Assembly (NCBI GenBank): GCA_037127255.1
Contig: JBANSL010000006.1
Span: 88,672,472 to 88,736,471 of the forward strand
Reading direction: 5' to 3'
From: Persicaria tinctoria
Taxonomy: Eukaryota > Streptophyta > Magnoliopsida > Caryophyllales > Polygonaceae
Length of the DNA: 64,000 nt
Shown: piece by piece, positions 24,642 through 39,623 of the stretch
Position numbering within the stretch: the stretch's first letter is position 1
Layout: every line of letters begins with the position of its first letter
Program-made: the position numbers and the translations under genes
The notes under the pieces: model-generated
Seen by the model: only the letters and a program-made list of their open reading frames with translations
The model's database searches: none
Told to the model about the DNA's origin: nothing

Positions 24642-26553
24642 TCACTTATATGAGTTTTCCACAAAACTCATTCTTATAGTATTCTTATAAAAATTTAATA
24701 GTTAATTTAATGTTTTATTCAACATTTATAAGTCACTTATATGAGTTTTCCAAAAAACACAATCTTATAGTATTATAATAAAAATTTACTAGTCAATTTA
24801 ATGTTTTAGTCAACATTTTTTCGTCACTTATATGAGTTTTCCAAAAAACACACTCTTATAGTATTCTATTTAGAATTTACTAGTTAATATAATGTTTTAT
24901 TCAACATTTATAAGTCAGTTATAGGAGTTTTCCACAAAACACACTCTTCTAGTATTCTAATAAATATTTACTAGTTAATTTAATGTTTTATTCAACATTT
25001 ATAAGTCACTTATATGAGTTTTCCACAAAACACACTCTTGTAGTATTCTAATAAGAATTTACTAGTTAATATAATATTTTATTCAGCATTTATAAGTCAC
25101 TTATATGAGTTTTCCACAAAACACACTCTTATAGTATTATAATAAAAATTTACTAGTTAATTTAATGTTTTATTCAGCATTTATAAGTCAATTATATGAG
25201 TTTTCCACAAAGCACACTCTTATAGTATTCTAATAAGAATTTACGAGTTAATATAATGTTTTATTCAACATTTATAAGTCACTTATATGAGTTATCCTCA
25301 AAATACACTCTTATAGTATTCTAAAAAGAATTTACTAGTTAATTTAAGGTTTTATTCAACATTTATAACTCACTTATATGTGTTTTCCACAAAACTCATT
25401 CTTATGGTATTCTTATAAAAATTTACTAGTTAATGTAATGTTTTATTCAACATTTATAAGTCACTTATATGAGTTTTCCAAAAAACTCACTCTTATAATA
25501 TTCTAATAAGAATTTACTAGTTAATATAAAGTTTTATTCAACATTTGTTAGTCACTTATATGAGTTTTCTACAAAACACACTCTATCAATATTCTAATAA
25601 GAATTCACTAGTTAATATAAGGTTTTATTCAACATTTATTCGTCACTTATATGAGTTTTCCACAAAACACACTCTTGTAGTATTCTAATAAGAATTTACT
25701 AGTTAATATAATGTTTTATTCAACATTTATAAGTCAGTTATATGATTTTTCCACAAAACACACTCTTATAGTATTCTAATAAGAATTTACTAGTTAATAT
25801 AATGTTTTAATCAAACTTTATAAGTCAGTTATATGAGTTTTCCACATAACACACTCTTATAGTATTCTAATAAGAATTTACTAGTTAATTTAATGTTTTC
25901 TTCAACTTTTATAAGTCAGTTATATGAGTTTTCCACAAAACACACTCTTATAGTATTCTAATAAGAATTTACGAGTTAATATAATGTTTTATTCAACATT
26001 TATTAGTCACTTATACGAGTTTTCCACAAAACACACTCTAATAGTATTCTAATAAGAATTTACTAGTTAATTTAATGTTTTATTCAACTTTTATAATTCA
26101 GTTATATGAGTTTTCCACAAAACACATTCTTATAGTATTCTAATAAAAATTTACTGGTTAATTTAATGTTTTATTCAACATTTATAAGTCACTTATATGA
26201 GTTTTCCACAAAACACACTTTGTAGTATTCTAATAAGAATTTACTAGTTAATATAATGTTTTATTTAGCATTTATAAGTCACTTATATGAGTTTTCCACT
26301 AAACAAACTCTTATAGTATTCTAATAAAAATTTACAAGTTAATTTAATGTTTTATTCAACATTTATAAGTCACTTATATGAGTTTTCCACAAAACACACT
26401 CTTATAGTATTCTCATAAGAATTTACGAGTGAATATAATGTTTTATTCAACATTTATTAGTCACTTATATGAGTTATCCTCAAAACACACTCTTATAGTA
26501 TTCTAAAAAGAATTTACTAGTTAATTTAAGGTTTTATTCAACATTTATAAGTC
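24642..26553. repeat. 91-bp satellite array without tRNA-like modules
   Basis: Continues the array interrupted by element B. Monomers are diverse and show no obvious higher-order period. The last monomer before 26554 is of the TTATCCTCAAAAC...TCTAAAAAGAATTT type that also precedes every tRNA-like module. Confidence 0.93.
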
Positions 26554-26649
26554 TTGAATTGGTAAATAAAGATCGGTCATTCCGGGGTTCGAACCGGGGA
26601 CCTATAACTATTATCCACGAGTCCTTTCCGGTGAACCATTCCGGAATGG
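26554..26649 (-). repeat. tRNA-like (SINE-like) module, copy 1
   Basis: This 96-bp insert lies in a satellite monomer, flanked by 16-bp direct duplications (tcaacatttataagtc at 26538-26553 and 26650-26665). On the minus strand, TGGTTCACCGG resembles a Pol III A box and GGTTCGAACC a B box, 43 nt apart start to start, as in a tRNA. The D arm can pair (GTTC with GGAC) and the T arm pairs 4 of 5. The anticodon arm is weak and a normal acceptor stem is missing, though CATTCCGG/CCGGAATG pairs across it. It is therefore a tRNA-derived or tRNA-mimicking element, not a working tRNA gene. This copy has ATAACT and CACGAG variants. Confidence 0.7.
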
Positions 26650-27392
26650 TCAACATTTATAAGTCACTTATATGATTTTTCCACAAAACTCACTCTTATA
26701 GTATTCTAATAATAATTTACTATTTAATATAAAGTTTTATTCAACATTTATTAGTCACTTATATGCGTTTTACACAAAACACACTCTTATAGTATTCTAA
26801 TAAGAATTTACTAGTTAATATAATGTTTTAATCAACATTTATAAGTCAGTTATATGTGTTTTCCACAAAACACACTCTAATAGTATTCTAATAAGAATTT
26901 ACTAGTTAATTTAATGTTTTATTCACCTTTAATAATTCAGTTATATGAGTTTTCCAAAAAACACATTCTTATAGTATTCTAATAAAAATTTACTAGTTAA
27001 TTTAATGTTTTATTCAACATTTATAAGTCACTTATATGAGTTTTCCACAAAACACACTTTGTAGTATTGTAATAAGAATTTACTAGTTAATATAATGTTT
27101 TATTTAGCATTTATAAGTCACTTATATGAGTTTTCCACTAAACAAACTCTTATAGTATTCTAATAAAAATTTACAAGTTAATTTAATGTTTTATTCAACA
27201 TTTATAAGTCACTTATATGAGTTTTCCACAAAACACACTCTTATAGTATTCTCATAAGAATTTACGAGTGAATATAATGTTTTATTCAACATTTATTAGT
27301 CACTTATATGAGTTATCCTCAAAACACACTCTTATAGTATTCTAAAAAGAATTTACTAGTTAATTTAAGGTTTTATTCAACATTTATAAGTC

Positions 27393-27488
27393 TTGAATTG
27401 GTAAATAAAGATCGGTCATTCCGGGGTTCGAACCGGGGACCTATAACTATTATCCACAAGTCCTTTCCGGTGAACCATTCCGGAATGG
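27393..27488 (-). repeat. tRNA-like module, copy 2
   Basis: Differs from copy 1 by CACAAG for CACGAG; keeps GATCGG. Confidence 0.7.
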
Positions 27489-28140
27489 TCAACATTTATA
27501 AGTCACTTATATGATTTTTCCACAAAACTCACTCTTATAGTATTCTAATAATAATTTACTATTTAATATAAAGTTTTATTCAACATTTATTAGTCACTTA
27601 TATGCGTTTTACACAAAACACACTCTTATAGTATTCTAATAAGAATTTACTAGTTAATATAATGTTTTAATCAACATTTATAAGTCAGTTATATGTGTTT
27701 TCCACAAAACACACTCTTATAGTATTCTAATAAAAATTTACTAGTTAATTTAATGTTTTATTCACCATTTATAAGTCACTTATATGAGTTTTCCACAAAA
27801 CACACTCTAATAGTATTATAATAAGAATTTACTAGTTAATTTAATGTTTTATTCAACTTTTATAAGTCCGTTATATGAGTTTTCCACAAAACACACTTTG
27901 TAGTATTCTAATAAGAATTTACTAGTTAATATAATGTTTTATTTAGCATTTATAAGTCACTTATATGAGTTTTCCACAAAACACACTCTTATAGTATTCT
28001 CATAAGAATTTACGAGTGAATATAATGTTTTATTCAACATTTATTAGTCACTTATATGAGTTATCCTCAAAACACACTCTTATAGTATTCTAAAAAGAAT
28101 TTACTAGTTAATTTAAGGTTTTATTCAACATTTATAAGTC

Positions 28141-28236
28141 TTGAATTGGTAAATAAAGAGCGGTCATTCCGGGGTTCGAACCGGGGACCTATGACTATTA
28201 TCCACAAGTCCTTTCCGGTGAACCATTCCGGAATGG
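28141..28236 (-). repeat. tRNA-like module, copy 3
   Basis: Has GAGCGG and ATGACT, the commonest version downstream. It follows a 7-monomer unit. Confidence 0.7.
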
Positions 28237-28979
28237 TCAACATTTATAAGTCACTTATATGATTTTTCCACAAAACTCACTCTTATAGTATTCTAATAAT
28301 AATTTACTATTTAATATAAAGTTTTATTCAACATTTATTAGTCACTTATATGAGTTTTACAAAAAACACACTCTTATAGTATTCTAATAAGAATTTACTA
28401 GTTAATATAATGTTTTAATCAACATTTATAAGTCAGTTATATGTGTTTTCCACAAAACACACTCTAATAGTATTCTAATAAGAATTTACTAGTTAATTTA
28501 ATGTTTTATTCACCTTTAATAATTCAGTTATATGAGTTTTCCACAAAACACATTCTTATAGTATTCTAATAAAAATTTACTAGTTAATTTAATGTTTTAT
28601 TCAACATTTATAAGTCACTTATATGAGTTTTCCACAAAACACACTTTGTAGTATTGTAATAAGAATTTACTAGTTAATATAATGTTTTATTTAGCATTTA
28701 TAAGTCACTTATATGAGTTTTCCACTAAACAAACTCTTATAGTATTCTAATAAAAATTTACAAGTTAATTTAATGTTTTATTCAACATTTATAAGTCACT
28801 TATATGAGTTTTCCACAAAACACACTCTTATAGTATTCTCATAAAAATTTACGAGTGAATATAATGTTTTATTCAACATTTATTAGTCACTTATATGAGT
28901 TATCCTCAAAACACACTCTTATAGTATTCTAAAAAGAATTTACTAGTTAATTTAAGGTTTTATTCAACATTTATAAGTC

Positions 28980-29075
28980 TTGAATTGGTAAATAAAGAGC
29001 GGTCATTCCGGGGTTCGAACCGGGGACCTATGACTATTATCCACAAGTCCTTTCCGGTGAACCATTCCGGAATGG
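28980..29075 (-). repeat. tRNA-like module, copy 4
   Basis: GAGCGG/ATGACT type. First module of the 3.97 kb super-unit. Confidence 0.7.
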
Positions 29076-29909
29076 TCAACATTTATAAGTCACTTATATG
29101 ATTTTTCCACAAAACTCACTCTTATAGTATTCTAATAATAATTTACTATTTAATATAAAGTTTTATTCAACATTTATTAGTCACTTATATGAGTTTTACA
29201 CAAAACACACTCTTATAGTATTCTAATAAGAATTTACTAGTTAATATAATGTTTTAATCAACATTTATAAGTCAGTTATATGTGTTTTCCACAAAACACA
29301 CTCTTATAGTATTCTAATAAAAATTTACTAGTTAATTTAATGTTTTATTCACCATTTATAAGTCACTTATACGAGTTTTCCACAAAACACACTCTAATAG
29401 TATTCTAATAAGAATTTACTAGTTAATTTAATGTTTTATTCACCTTTAATAATTCAGTTATATGAGTTTTCCACAAAACACATTCTTATAGTATTCTAAT
29501 AAAAATTTACTAGTTAATTTAATGTTTTATTCAACATTTATAAGTCACTTATATAAGTTTTCCACAAAACACACTTTGTAGTATTGTAATAAGAATTTAC
29601 TAGTTAATATAATGTTTTATTTAGCATTTATAAGTCACTTATATGAGTTTTCCACTAAACAAACTCTTATAGTATTCTAATAAAAATTTACAAGTTAATT
29701 TAATGTTTTATTCAACATTTATAAGTCACTTATATGAGTTTTGCACAAAACACACTCTTATAGTATTCTCATAAGAATTTACGAGTGAATATAATGTTTT
29801 ATTCAACATTTATTAGTCACTTATATGAGTTATCCTCAAAACACACTCTTATAGTATTCTAAAAAGAATTTACTAGTTAATTTAAGGTTTTATTCAACAT
29901 TTATAAGTC

Positions 29910-30005
29910 TTGAATTGGTAAATAAAGAGCGGTCATTTCGGGGTTCGAACCGGGGACCTATGACTATTATCCACAAGTCCTTTCAGGTGAACCATTTCGG
30001 AATGG
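29910..30005 (-). repeat. tRNA-like module, copy 5
   Basis: Carries three private changes: CATTTCGG, CTTTCAGG and CCATTTCGG. Shares the last two with copy 8. Confidence 0.7.
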
Positions 30006-32110
30006 TCAACATTTATAAGTCACTTATATGATTTTTCCACAAAACTCACTCTTATAGTATTCTAATAATAATTTACTATTAAATATAAAGTTTTATTCAA
30101 CATTTATTAGTCACTTATATGAGTTTTACACAAAACACACTCTTATAGTATTCTAATAAGAATTTACTTGTTAATATAATGTTTTAATCAACATTTATAA
30201 GTCAGTTATATGTGTTTTCCACAAAACACACTCTTATAGTATTCTAATAAAAATTTACTAGTTAATTTAATGTTTTATTCACCATTTATAAGTCACTTAT
30301 ATGAGTTTTCCACAAAACACACTCTAATAGTATTATAATAAGAATTTACTAGTTAATTTAATGTTTTATTCAACTTTTATAAGTCAGTTATATGAGTTTT
30401 CCACAAAACACACTCTTATAGTATTCTAATAAGAATTTACTAGTTAATATAATGTTTTATTCAACATTTATTAGTCACTTATATGAGTTATCCTCAAAAC
30501 ACACTCTTATAGTATTTTAAAATGGATTTACTAGTGAATTTTAGGTTTTATTCAACATTTATAAGTCACTTATATGAGTTTTTCACAAAACACACTCTTA
30601 TAGTATTCTAATAAAAAATTCATAGTTAATTTAATGTTTTATTCAACATTTATAAGTCACTTATATGAATTTTCCACAAAACACTCTCTTATAGTATTCT
30701 AATAAGAATTTACTAGTTAATATAATATTTTATTCAGCATTTATAAGTCACTTATATGAGTTTTCCTCAAAACACACTCTTATACTATTCTAATAAGAAT
30801 TTACGAGTTAATATAATGTTTTAATCAACATTTATAAGTCAGTTATATGAGTTTTCCACAAAACACACTCTTATAGTATTCTAATAAAAATTTACTAGTT
30901 AATTTAATGTTTTATTCACCATTTATAAGTCACTTATATGATTTTTCCACAAAACAAACTCTTATAGTATTCTTATAAGAATTTACTAGTTAATATAATA
31001 TTTTATTCAACATTTATAAGTCACTTATATGAGTTTTCCATCAAACACTCTCTTATAGTATTCTAATAAGAATTACTAGTTAATATAAGGTTTTATTCAA
31101 CATTTATTCGTCACTTATATGACTTTTCCACAAAACACACTCTTGTAGTATTCTAATAAGAATTTACTAGTTAATATAATGTTTTATTCAACATTTATTA
31201 GTCACTTATACGAGTTTTCCATCAAACACTCTCTTATAGTATTCTAATAAGAATTACTAGTTAATATAAGGTTTTATTCAACATTTATTCGTCACTTATA
31301 TGACTTTTCCACAAAACACACTCTTGTAGTATTCTAATAAGAATTTACTAGTTAATATAATATTTTATTCAACATTTATAAGTCACTTATATGAGTTTTC
31401 CATCAAACACTCTCTTATAGTATTCTAATAAGAATTACTAGTTAATATAAGGTTTTATTCAACATTTATTTGTCACTTATATGAGTTTTCCACAAAACAC
31501 ACTCTTATAGTATTCTAATAAGAATTTACGAGTTAATATAATGTTTTATTCAACATTTATTAGTCACTTATACGAGTTTTCCACAAAACACACTCTAATA
31601 GTATTCTAATAAGAATTTACTAGTTAATTTAATGTTTTATTCAACTTTTATAATTCAGTTATATGAGTTTTCCACAAAACACATTCTTATAGTATTCTAA
31701 TAAAAATTTACTGGTTAATTTAATGTTTTATTCAACATTTATAAGTCACTTATATGAGTTTTCCACAAAACACACTTTGTAGTATTCTAATAAGAATTTA
31801 CTAGTTAATATAATGTTTTATTTAGCATTTATAAGTCACTTATATGAGTTTTCCACTAAACAAACTCTTATAGTATTCTAATAAAAATTTACAAGTTAAT
31901 TTAATGTTTTATTCAACATTTATAAGTCACTTATATGAGTTTTCCACAAAACACACTCTTATAGTATTCTCATAAGAATTTACGAGTGAATATAATGTTT
32001 TATTCAACATTTATTAGTCACTTATACGAGTTATCCTCAAAACACACTCTTATAGTATTCTAAAAAGAATTTACTAGTTAATTTAAGGTTTTATTCAACA
32101 TTTATAAGTC

Positions 32111-32206
32111 TTGAATTGGTAAATAAAGATCGGTCATTCCGGGGTTCGAACCGGGGACCTATGACTATTATCCACAAGTCCATTCCGGTGAACCATTCCG
32201 GAATGG
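32111..32206 (-). repeat. tRNA-like module, copy 6
   Basis: GATCGG with the diagnostic GTCCATTCCGG change, shared only with copy 9. It follows a 23-monomer unit. Confidence 0.7.
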
Positions 32207-32949
32207 TCAACATTTATAAGTCACTTATATGATTTTTCCACAAAACTCACTCTTATAGTATTCTAATAATAATTTACTATTTAATATAAAGTTTTATTCA
32301 ACATTTATTAGTCACTTATATGCGTTTTACACAAAACACACTCTTATAGTATTCTAATAAGAATTTACTAGTTAATATAATGTTTTAATCAACATTTATA
32401 AGTCAGTTATATGTGTTTTCCACAAAACACACTCTAATAGTATTCTAATAAGAATTTACTAGTTAATTTAATGTTTTATTCACCTTTAATAATTCAGTTA
32501 TATGAGTTTTCCACAAAACACATTCTTATAGTATTCTAATAAAAATTTACTAGTTAATTTAATGTTTTATTCAACATTTATAAGTCACTTATATGAGTTT
32601 TCCACAAAACACACTTTGTAGTATTGTAATAAGAATTTACTAGTTAATATAATGTTTTATTTAGCATTTATAAGTCACTTATATGAGTTTTCCACTAAAC
32701 AAACTCTTATAGTATTCTAATAAAAATTTACAAGTTAATTTAATGTTTTATTCAACATTTATAAGTCACTTATATGAGTTTTCCACAAAACACACTCTTA
32801 TAGTATTCTCATAAAAATTTACGAGTGAATATAATGTTTTATTCAACATTTATTAGTCACTTATATGAGTTATCCTCAAAACACACTCTTATAGTATTCT
32901 AAAAAGAATTTACTAGTTAATTTAAGGTTTTATTCAACATTTATAAGTC

Positions 32950-33045
32950 TTGAATTGGTAAATAAAGAGCGGTCATTCCGGGGTTCGAACCGGGGACCTA
33001 TGACTATTATCCACAAGTCCTTTCCGGTGAACCATTCCGGAATGG
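32950..33045 (-). repeat. tRNA-like module, copy 7
   Basis: Counterpart of copy 4 in the second super-unit. Confidence 0.7.
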
Positions 33046-33879
33046 TCAACATTTATAAGTCACTTATATGATTTTTCCACAAAACTCACTCTTATAGTAT
33101 TCTAATAATAATTTACTATTTAATATAAAGTTTTATTCAACATTTATTAGTCACTTATATGAGTTTTACACAAAACACACTCTTATAGTATTCTAATAAG
33201 AATTTACTAGTTAATATAATGTTTTAATCAACATTTATAAGTCAGTTATATGTGTTTTCCACAAAACACACTCTTATAGTATTCTAATAAAAATTTACTA
33301 GTTAATTTAATGTTTTATTCACCATTTATAAGTCACTTATACGAGTTTTCCACAAAACACACTCTAATCGTATTCTAATAAGAATTTACTAGTTAATTTA
33401 ATGTTTTATTCACCTTTAATAATTCAGTTATATGAGTTTTCCACAAAACACATTCTTATAGTATTCTAATAAAAATTTACTAGTTAATTTAATGTTTTAT
33501 TCAACATTTATAAGTCACTTATATGAGTTTTCCACAAAACACACTTTGTAGTATTGTAATAAGAATTTACTAGTTAATATAATGTTTTATTTAGCATTTA
33601 TAAGTCACTTATATGAGTTTTCCACTAAACAAACTCTTATAGTATTCTAATAAAAATTTACAAGTTAATTTAATGTTTTATTCAACATTTATAAGTCACT
33701 TATATGAGTTTTCCACAAAACACACTCTTATAGTATTCTCATAAGAATTTACGAGTGAATATAATGTTTTATTCAACATTTATTAGTCACTTATATGAGT
33801 TATCCTCAAAACACACTCTTATAGTATTCTAAAAAGAATTTACTAGTTAATTTAAGGTTTTATTCAACATTTATAAGTC

Positions 33880-33975
33880 TTGAATTGGTAAATAAAGAGC
33901 GGTCATTCCGGGGTTCGAACCGGGGACCTATGACTATTATCCACAAGTCCTTTCAGGTGAACCATTTCGGAATGG
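33880..33975 (-). repeat. tRNA-like module, copy 8
   Basis: Counterpart of copy 5. Shares CTTTCAGG and CCATTTCGG but keeps CATTCCGG on the left. Confidence 0.7.
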
Positions 33976-36080
33976 TCAACATTTATAAGTCACTTATATG
34001 ATTTTTCCACAAAACTCACTCTTATAGTATTCTAATAATAATTTACTATTAAATATAAAGTTTTATTCAACATTTATTAGTCACTTATATGAGTTTTACA
34101 CAAAACACACTCTTATAGTATTCTAATAAGAATTTACTTGTTAATATAATGTTTTAATCAACATTTATAAGTCAGTTATATGTGTTTTCCACAAAACACA
34201 CTCTTATAGTATTCTAATAAAAATTTACTAGTTAATTTAATGTTTTATTCACCATTTATAAGTCACTTATATGAGTTTTCCACAAAACACACTCTAATAG
34301 TATTATAATAAGAATTTACTAGTTAATTTAATGTTTTATTCAACTTTTATAAGTCAGTTATATGAGTTTTCCACAAAACACACTCTTATAGTATTCTAAT
34401 AAGAATTTACTAGTTAATATAATGTTTTATTCAACATTTATTAGTCACTTATATGAGTTATCCTCAAAACACACTCTTATAGTATTTTAAAATGGATTTA
34501 CTAGTGAATTTTAGGTTTTATTCAACATTTATAAGTCACTTATATGAGTTTTTCACAAAACACACTCTTATAGTATTCTAATAAAAAATTCATAGTTAAT
34601 TTAATGTTTTATTCAACATTTATAAGTCACTTATATGAATTTTCCACAAAACACTCTCTTATAGTATTCTAATAAGAATTTACTAGTTAATATAATATTT
34701 TATTCAGCATTTATAAGTCACTTATATGAGTTTTCCTCAAAACACACTCTTATACTATTCTAATAAGAATTTACGAGTTAATATAATGTTTTAATCAACA
34801 TTTATAAGTCAGTTATATGAGTTTTCCACAAAACACACTCTTATAGTATTCTAATAAAAATTTACTAGTTAATTTAATGTTTTATTCACCATTTATAAGT
34901 CACTTATATGATTTTTCCACAAAACAAACTCTTATAGTATTCTTATAAGAATTTACTAGTTAATATAATATTTTATTCAACATTTATAAGTCACTTATAT
35001 GAGTTTTCCATCAAACACTCTCTTATAGTATTCTAATAAGAATTACTAGTTAATATAAGGTTTTATTCAACATTTATTCGTCACTTATATGACTTTTCCA
35101 CAAAACACACTCTTGTAGTATTTTAATAAGAATTTACTAGTTAATATAATGTTTTATTCAACATTTATTAGTCACTTATACGAGTTTTCCATCAAACACT
35201 CTCTTATAGTATTCTAATAAGAATTACTAGTTAATATAAGGTTTTATTCAACATTTATTCGTCACTTATATGACTTTTCCACAAAACACACTCTTGTAGT
35301 ATTCTAATAAGAATTTACTAGTTAATATAATATTTTATTCAACATTTATAAGTCACTTATATGAGTTTTCCATCAAACACTCTCTTATAGTATTCTAATA
35401 AGAATTACTAGTTAATATAAGGTTTTATTCAACATTTATTTGTCACTTATATGAGTTTTCCACAAAACACACTCTTATAGTATTCTAATAAGAATTTACG
35501 AGTTAATATAATGTTTTATTCAACATTTATTAGTCACTTATACGAGTTTTCCACAAAACACACTCTAATAGTATTCTAATAAGAATTTACTAGTTAATTT
35601 AATGTTTTATTCAACTTTTATAATTCAGTTATATGAGTTTTCCACAAAACACATTCTTAGAGTATTCTAATAAAAATTTACTGGTTAATTTAATGTTTTA
35701 TTCAACATTTATAAGTCACTTATATGAGTTTTCCACAAAACACACTTTGTAGTATTCTAATAAGAATTTACTAGTTAATATAATGTTTTATTTAGCATTT
35801 ATAAGTCACTTATATGAGTTTTCCACTAAACAAACTCTTATAGTATTCTAATAAAAATTTACAAGTTAATTTAATGTTTTATTCAACATTTATAAGTCAC
35901 TTATATGAGTTTTCCACAAAACACACTCTTATAGTATTCTCATAAGAATTTACGAGTGAATATAATGTTTTATTCAACATTTATTAGTCACTTATACGAG
36001 TTATCCTCAAAACACACTCTTATAGTATTCTAAAAAGAATTTACTAGTTAATTTAAGGTTTTATTCAACATTTATAAGTC

Positions 36081-36176
36081 TTGAATTGGTAAATAAAGAT
36101 CGGTCATTCCGGGGTTCGAACCGGGGACCTATGACTATTATCCACAAGTCCATTCCGGTGAACCATTCCGGAATGG
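36081..36176 (-). repeat. tRNA-like module, copy 9
   Basis: Counterpart of copy 6 (GTCCATTCCGG). Confidence 0.7.
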
Positions 36177-36919
36177 TCAACATTTATAAGTCACTTATAT
36201 GATTTTTCCACAAAACTCACTCTTATAGTATTCTAATAATAATTTACTATTTAATATAAAGTTTTATTCAACATTTATTAGTCACTTATATGCGTTTTAC
36301 ACAAAACACACTCTTATAGTATTCTAATAAGAATTTACTAGTTAATATAATGTTTTAATCAACATTTATAAGTCAGTTATATGTGTTTTCCACAAAACAC
36401 ACTCTTATAGTATTCTAATAAAAATTTACTAGTTAATTTAATGTTTTATTCACCATTTATAAGTCACTTATATGAGTTTTCCACAAAACACACTCTAATA
36501 GTATTATAATAAGAATTTACTAGTTAATTTAATGTTTTATTCAACTTTTATAAGTCAATTATATGAGTTTTCCACAAAACACACTTTGTAGTATTCTAAT
36601 AAGAATTTACTAGTTAATATAATGTTTTATTTAGCATTTATAAGTCACTTATATGAGTTTTCCACTAAACAAACTCTTATAGTATTCTAATAAAAATTTA
36701 CAAGTTAATTTAATGTTTTATTCAACATTTATAAGTCACTTATATGAGTTTTCCACAAAACACACTCTTATAGTATTCTCATAAGAATTTACGAGTGAAT
36801 ATAATGTTTTATTCAACATTTATTAGTCACTTATATGAGTTATCCTCAAAACACACTCTTATAGTATTCTAAAAAGAATTTACTAGTTAATTTAAGGTTT
36901 TATTCAACATTTATAAGTC

Positions 36920-37015
36920 TTGAATTGGTAAATAAAGAGCGGTCATTCCGGGGTTCGAACCGGGGACCTATGACTATTATCCACAAGTCCTTTCCGGTGA
37001 ACCATTCCGGAATGG
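36920..37015 (-). repeat. tRNA-like module, copy 10
   Basis: GAGCGG/ATGACT type. Starts a run of regular 8-monomer units. Confidence 0.7.
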
Positions 37016-37758
37016 TCAACATTTATAAGTCACTTATATGATTTTTCCACAAAACTCACTCTTATAGTATTCTAATAATAATTTACTATTTAATATAAAG
37101 TTTTATTCAACATTTATTAGTCACTTATATGAGTTTTACACAAAACACACTCTTATAGTATTCTAATAAGAATTTACTAGTTAATATAATGTTTTAATCA
37201 ACATTTATAAGTCAGTTATATGTGTTTTCCACAAAACACACTCTAATAGTATTCTAATAAGAATTTACTAGTTAATTTAATGTTTTATTCACCTTTAATA
37301 ATTCAGTTATATGAGTTTTCCACAAAACACATTCTTATAGTATTCTAATAAAAATTTACTAGTTAATTTAATGTTTTATTCAACATTTATAAGTCACTTA
37401 TATGAGTTTTCCACAAAACACACTTTGTAGTATTGTAATAAGAATTTACTAGTTAATATAATGTTTTATTTAGCATTTATAAGTCACTTATATGAGTTTT
37501 CCACTAAACAAACTCTTATAGTATTCTAATAAAAATTTACAAGTTAATTTAATGTTTTATTCAACATTTATAAGTCACTTATATGAGTTTTCCACAAAAC
37601 ACACTCTTATAGTATTCTCATAAGAATTTACGAGTGAATATAATGTTTTATTCAACATTTATTAGTCACTTATATGAGTTATCCTCAAAACACACTCTTA
37701 TAGTATTCTAAAAAGAATTTACTAGTTAATTTAAGGTTTTATTCAACATTTATAAGTC

Positions 37759-37854
37759 TTGAATTGGTAAATAAAGAGCGGTCATTCCGGGGTTCGAACC
37801 GGGGACCTATGACTATTATCCACAAGTCCTTTCCGGTGAACCATTCCGGAATGG
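37759..37854 (-). repeat. tRNA-like module, copy 11
   Basis: GAGCGG/ATGACT type, in a regular 839-bp unit. Confidence 0.7.
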
Positions 37855-38597
37855 TCAACATTTATAAGTCACTTATATGATTTTTCCACAAAACTCACTC
37901 TTATAGTATTCTAATAATAATTTACTATTTAATATAAAGTTTTATTCAACATTTATTAGTCACTTATATGAGTTTTACACAAAACACACTCTTATAGTAT
38001 TCTAATAAGAATTTACTAGTTAATATAATGTTTTAATCAACATTTATAAGTCAGTTATATGTGTTTTCCACAAAACACACTCTAATAGTATTCTAATAAG
38101 AATTTACTAGTTAATTTAATGTTTTATTCACCTTTAATAATTCAGTTATATGAGTTTTCCACAAAACACATTCTTATAGTATTCTAATAAAAATTTACTA
38201 GTTAATTTAATGTTTTATTCAACATTTATAAGTCACTTATATGAGTTTTCCACAAAACACACTTTGTAGTATTGTAATAAGAATTTACTAGTTAATATAA
38301 TGTTTTATTTAGCATTTATAAGTCACTTATATGAGTTTTCCACTAAACAAACTCTTATAGTATTCTAATAAAAATTTACAAGTTAATTTAATGTTTTATT
38401 CAACATTTATAAGTCACTTATATGAGTTTTCCACAAAACACACTCTTATAGTATTCTCATAAAAATTTACGAGTGAATATAATGTTTTATTCAACATTTA
38501 TTAGTCACTTATATGAGTTATCCTCAAAACACACTCTTATAGTATTCTAAAAAGAATTTACTAGTTAATTTAAGGTTTTATTCAACATTTATAAGTC

Positions 38598-38693
38598 TTG
38601 AATTGGTAAATAAAGAGCGGTCATTCCGGGGTTCGAACCGGGGACCTATGACTATTATCCACAAGTCCTTTCCGGTGAACCATTCCGGAATGG
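38598..38693 (-). repeat. tRNA-like module, copy 12
   Basis: GAGCGG/ATGACT type, in a regular 839-bp unit. Confidence 0.7.
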
Positions 38694-39527
38694 TCAACAT
38701 TTATAAGTCACTTATATGATTTTTCCACAAAACTCACTCTTATAGTATTCTAATAATAATTTACTATTTAATATAAAGTTTTATTCAACATTTATTAGTC
38801 ATTTATATGAGTTTTACACAAAACACACTCTTATAGTATTCTAATAAGAATTTACTAGTTAATATAATGTTTTAATCAACATTTATAAGTCAGTTATATG
38901 TTTTTTCCACAAAACACACTCTTATAGTATTCTAATAAAAATTTACTAGTTAATTTAATGTTTTATTCACCATTTATAAGTCACTTATACGAGTTTTCCA
39001 CAAAACACACTCTAATAGTATTCTAATAAGAATTTACTAGTTAATTTAATGTTTTATTCACCTTTAATAATTCAGTTATATGAGTTTTCCACAAAACACA
39101 CTCTAATAGTATTATAATAAGAATTTACTAGTTAATTTAATGTTTTATTCAACTTTTATAAGTCAGTTATATGAGTTTTCCACAAAACACACTTTGTAGT
39201 ATTCTAATAAGAATTTACTAGTTAATATAATGTTTTATTTAGCATTTATAAGTCACTTATATGAGTTTTCCACTAAACAAACTCTTATAGTATTCTAATA
39301 AAAATTTACAAGTTAATTTAATGTTTTATTCAACATTTATAAGTCACTTATATGAGTTTTCCACAAAACACACTCTTATAGTATTCTCATAAGAATTTAC
39401 GAGTGAATATAATGTTTTATTCAACATTTATTAGTCACTTATATGAGTTATCCTCAAAACACACTCTTATAGTATTCTAAAAAGAATTTACTAGTTAATT
39501 TAAGGTTTTATTCAACATTTATAAGTC

Positions 39528-39623
39528 TTGAATTGGTAAATAAAGAGCGGTCATTCCGGGGTTCGAACCGGGGACCTATGACTATTATCCACAAGTCCTT
39601 TCCGGTGAACCATTCCGGAATGG
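39528..39623 (-). repeat. tRNA-like module, copy 13
   Basis: GAGCGG/ATGACT type, after a 9-monomer unit. Confidence 0.7.

Larger units (their letters stand above)
28366..36305. repeat. Tandem duplication of a 3,970-bp super-unit
   Basis: About 28366-32335 and 32336-36305 are near-identical copies (shift 3,970 bp), each holding modules 4-6 or 7-9 with spacings 930 and 2201. Differences I noticed are single bases, for example ATATAAG versus ATATGAG near 29552/33522 and CTAATAG versus CTAATCG near 33366. Ends are approximate. Confidence 0.85.
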
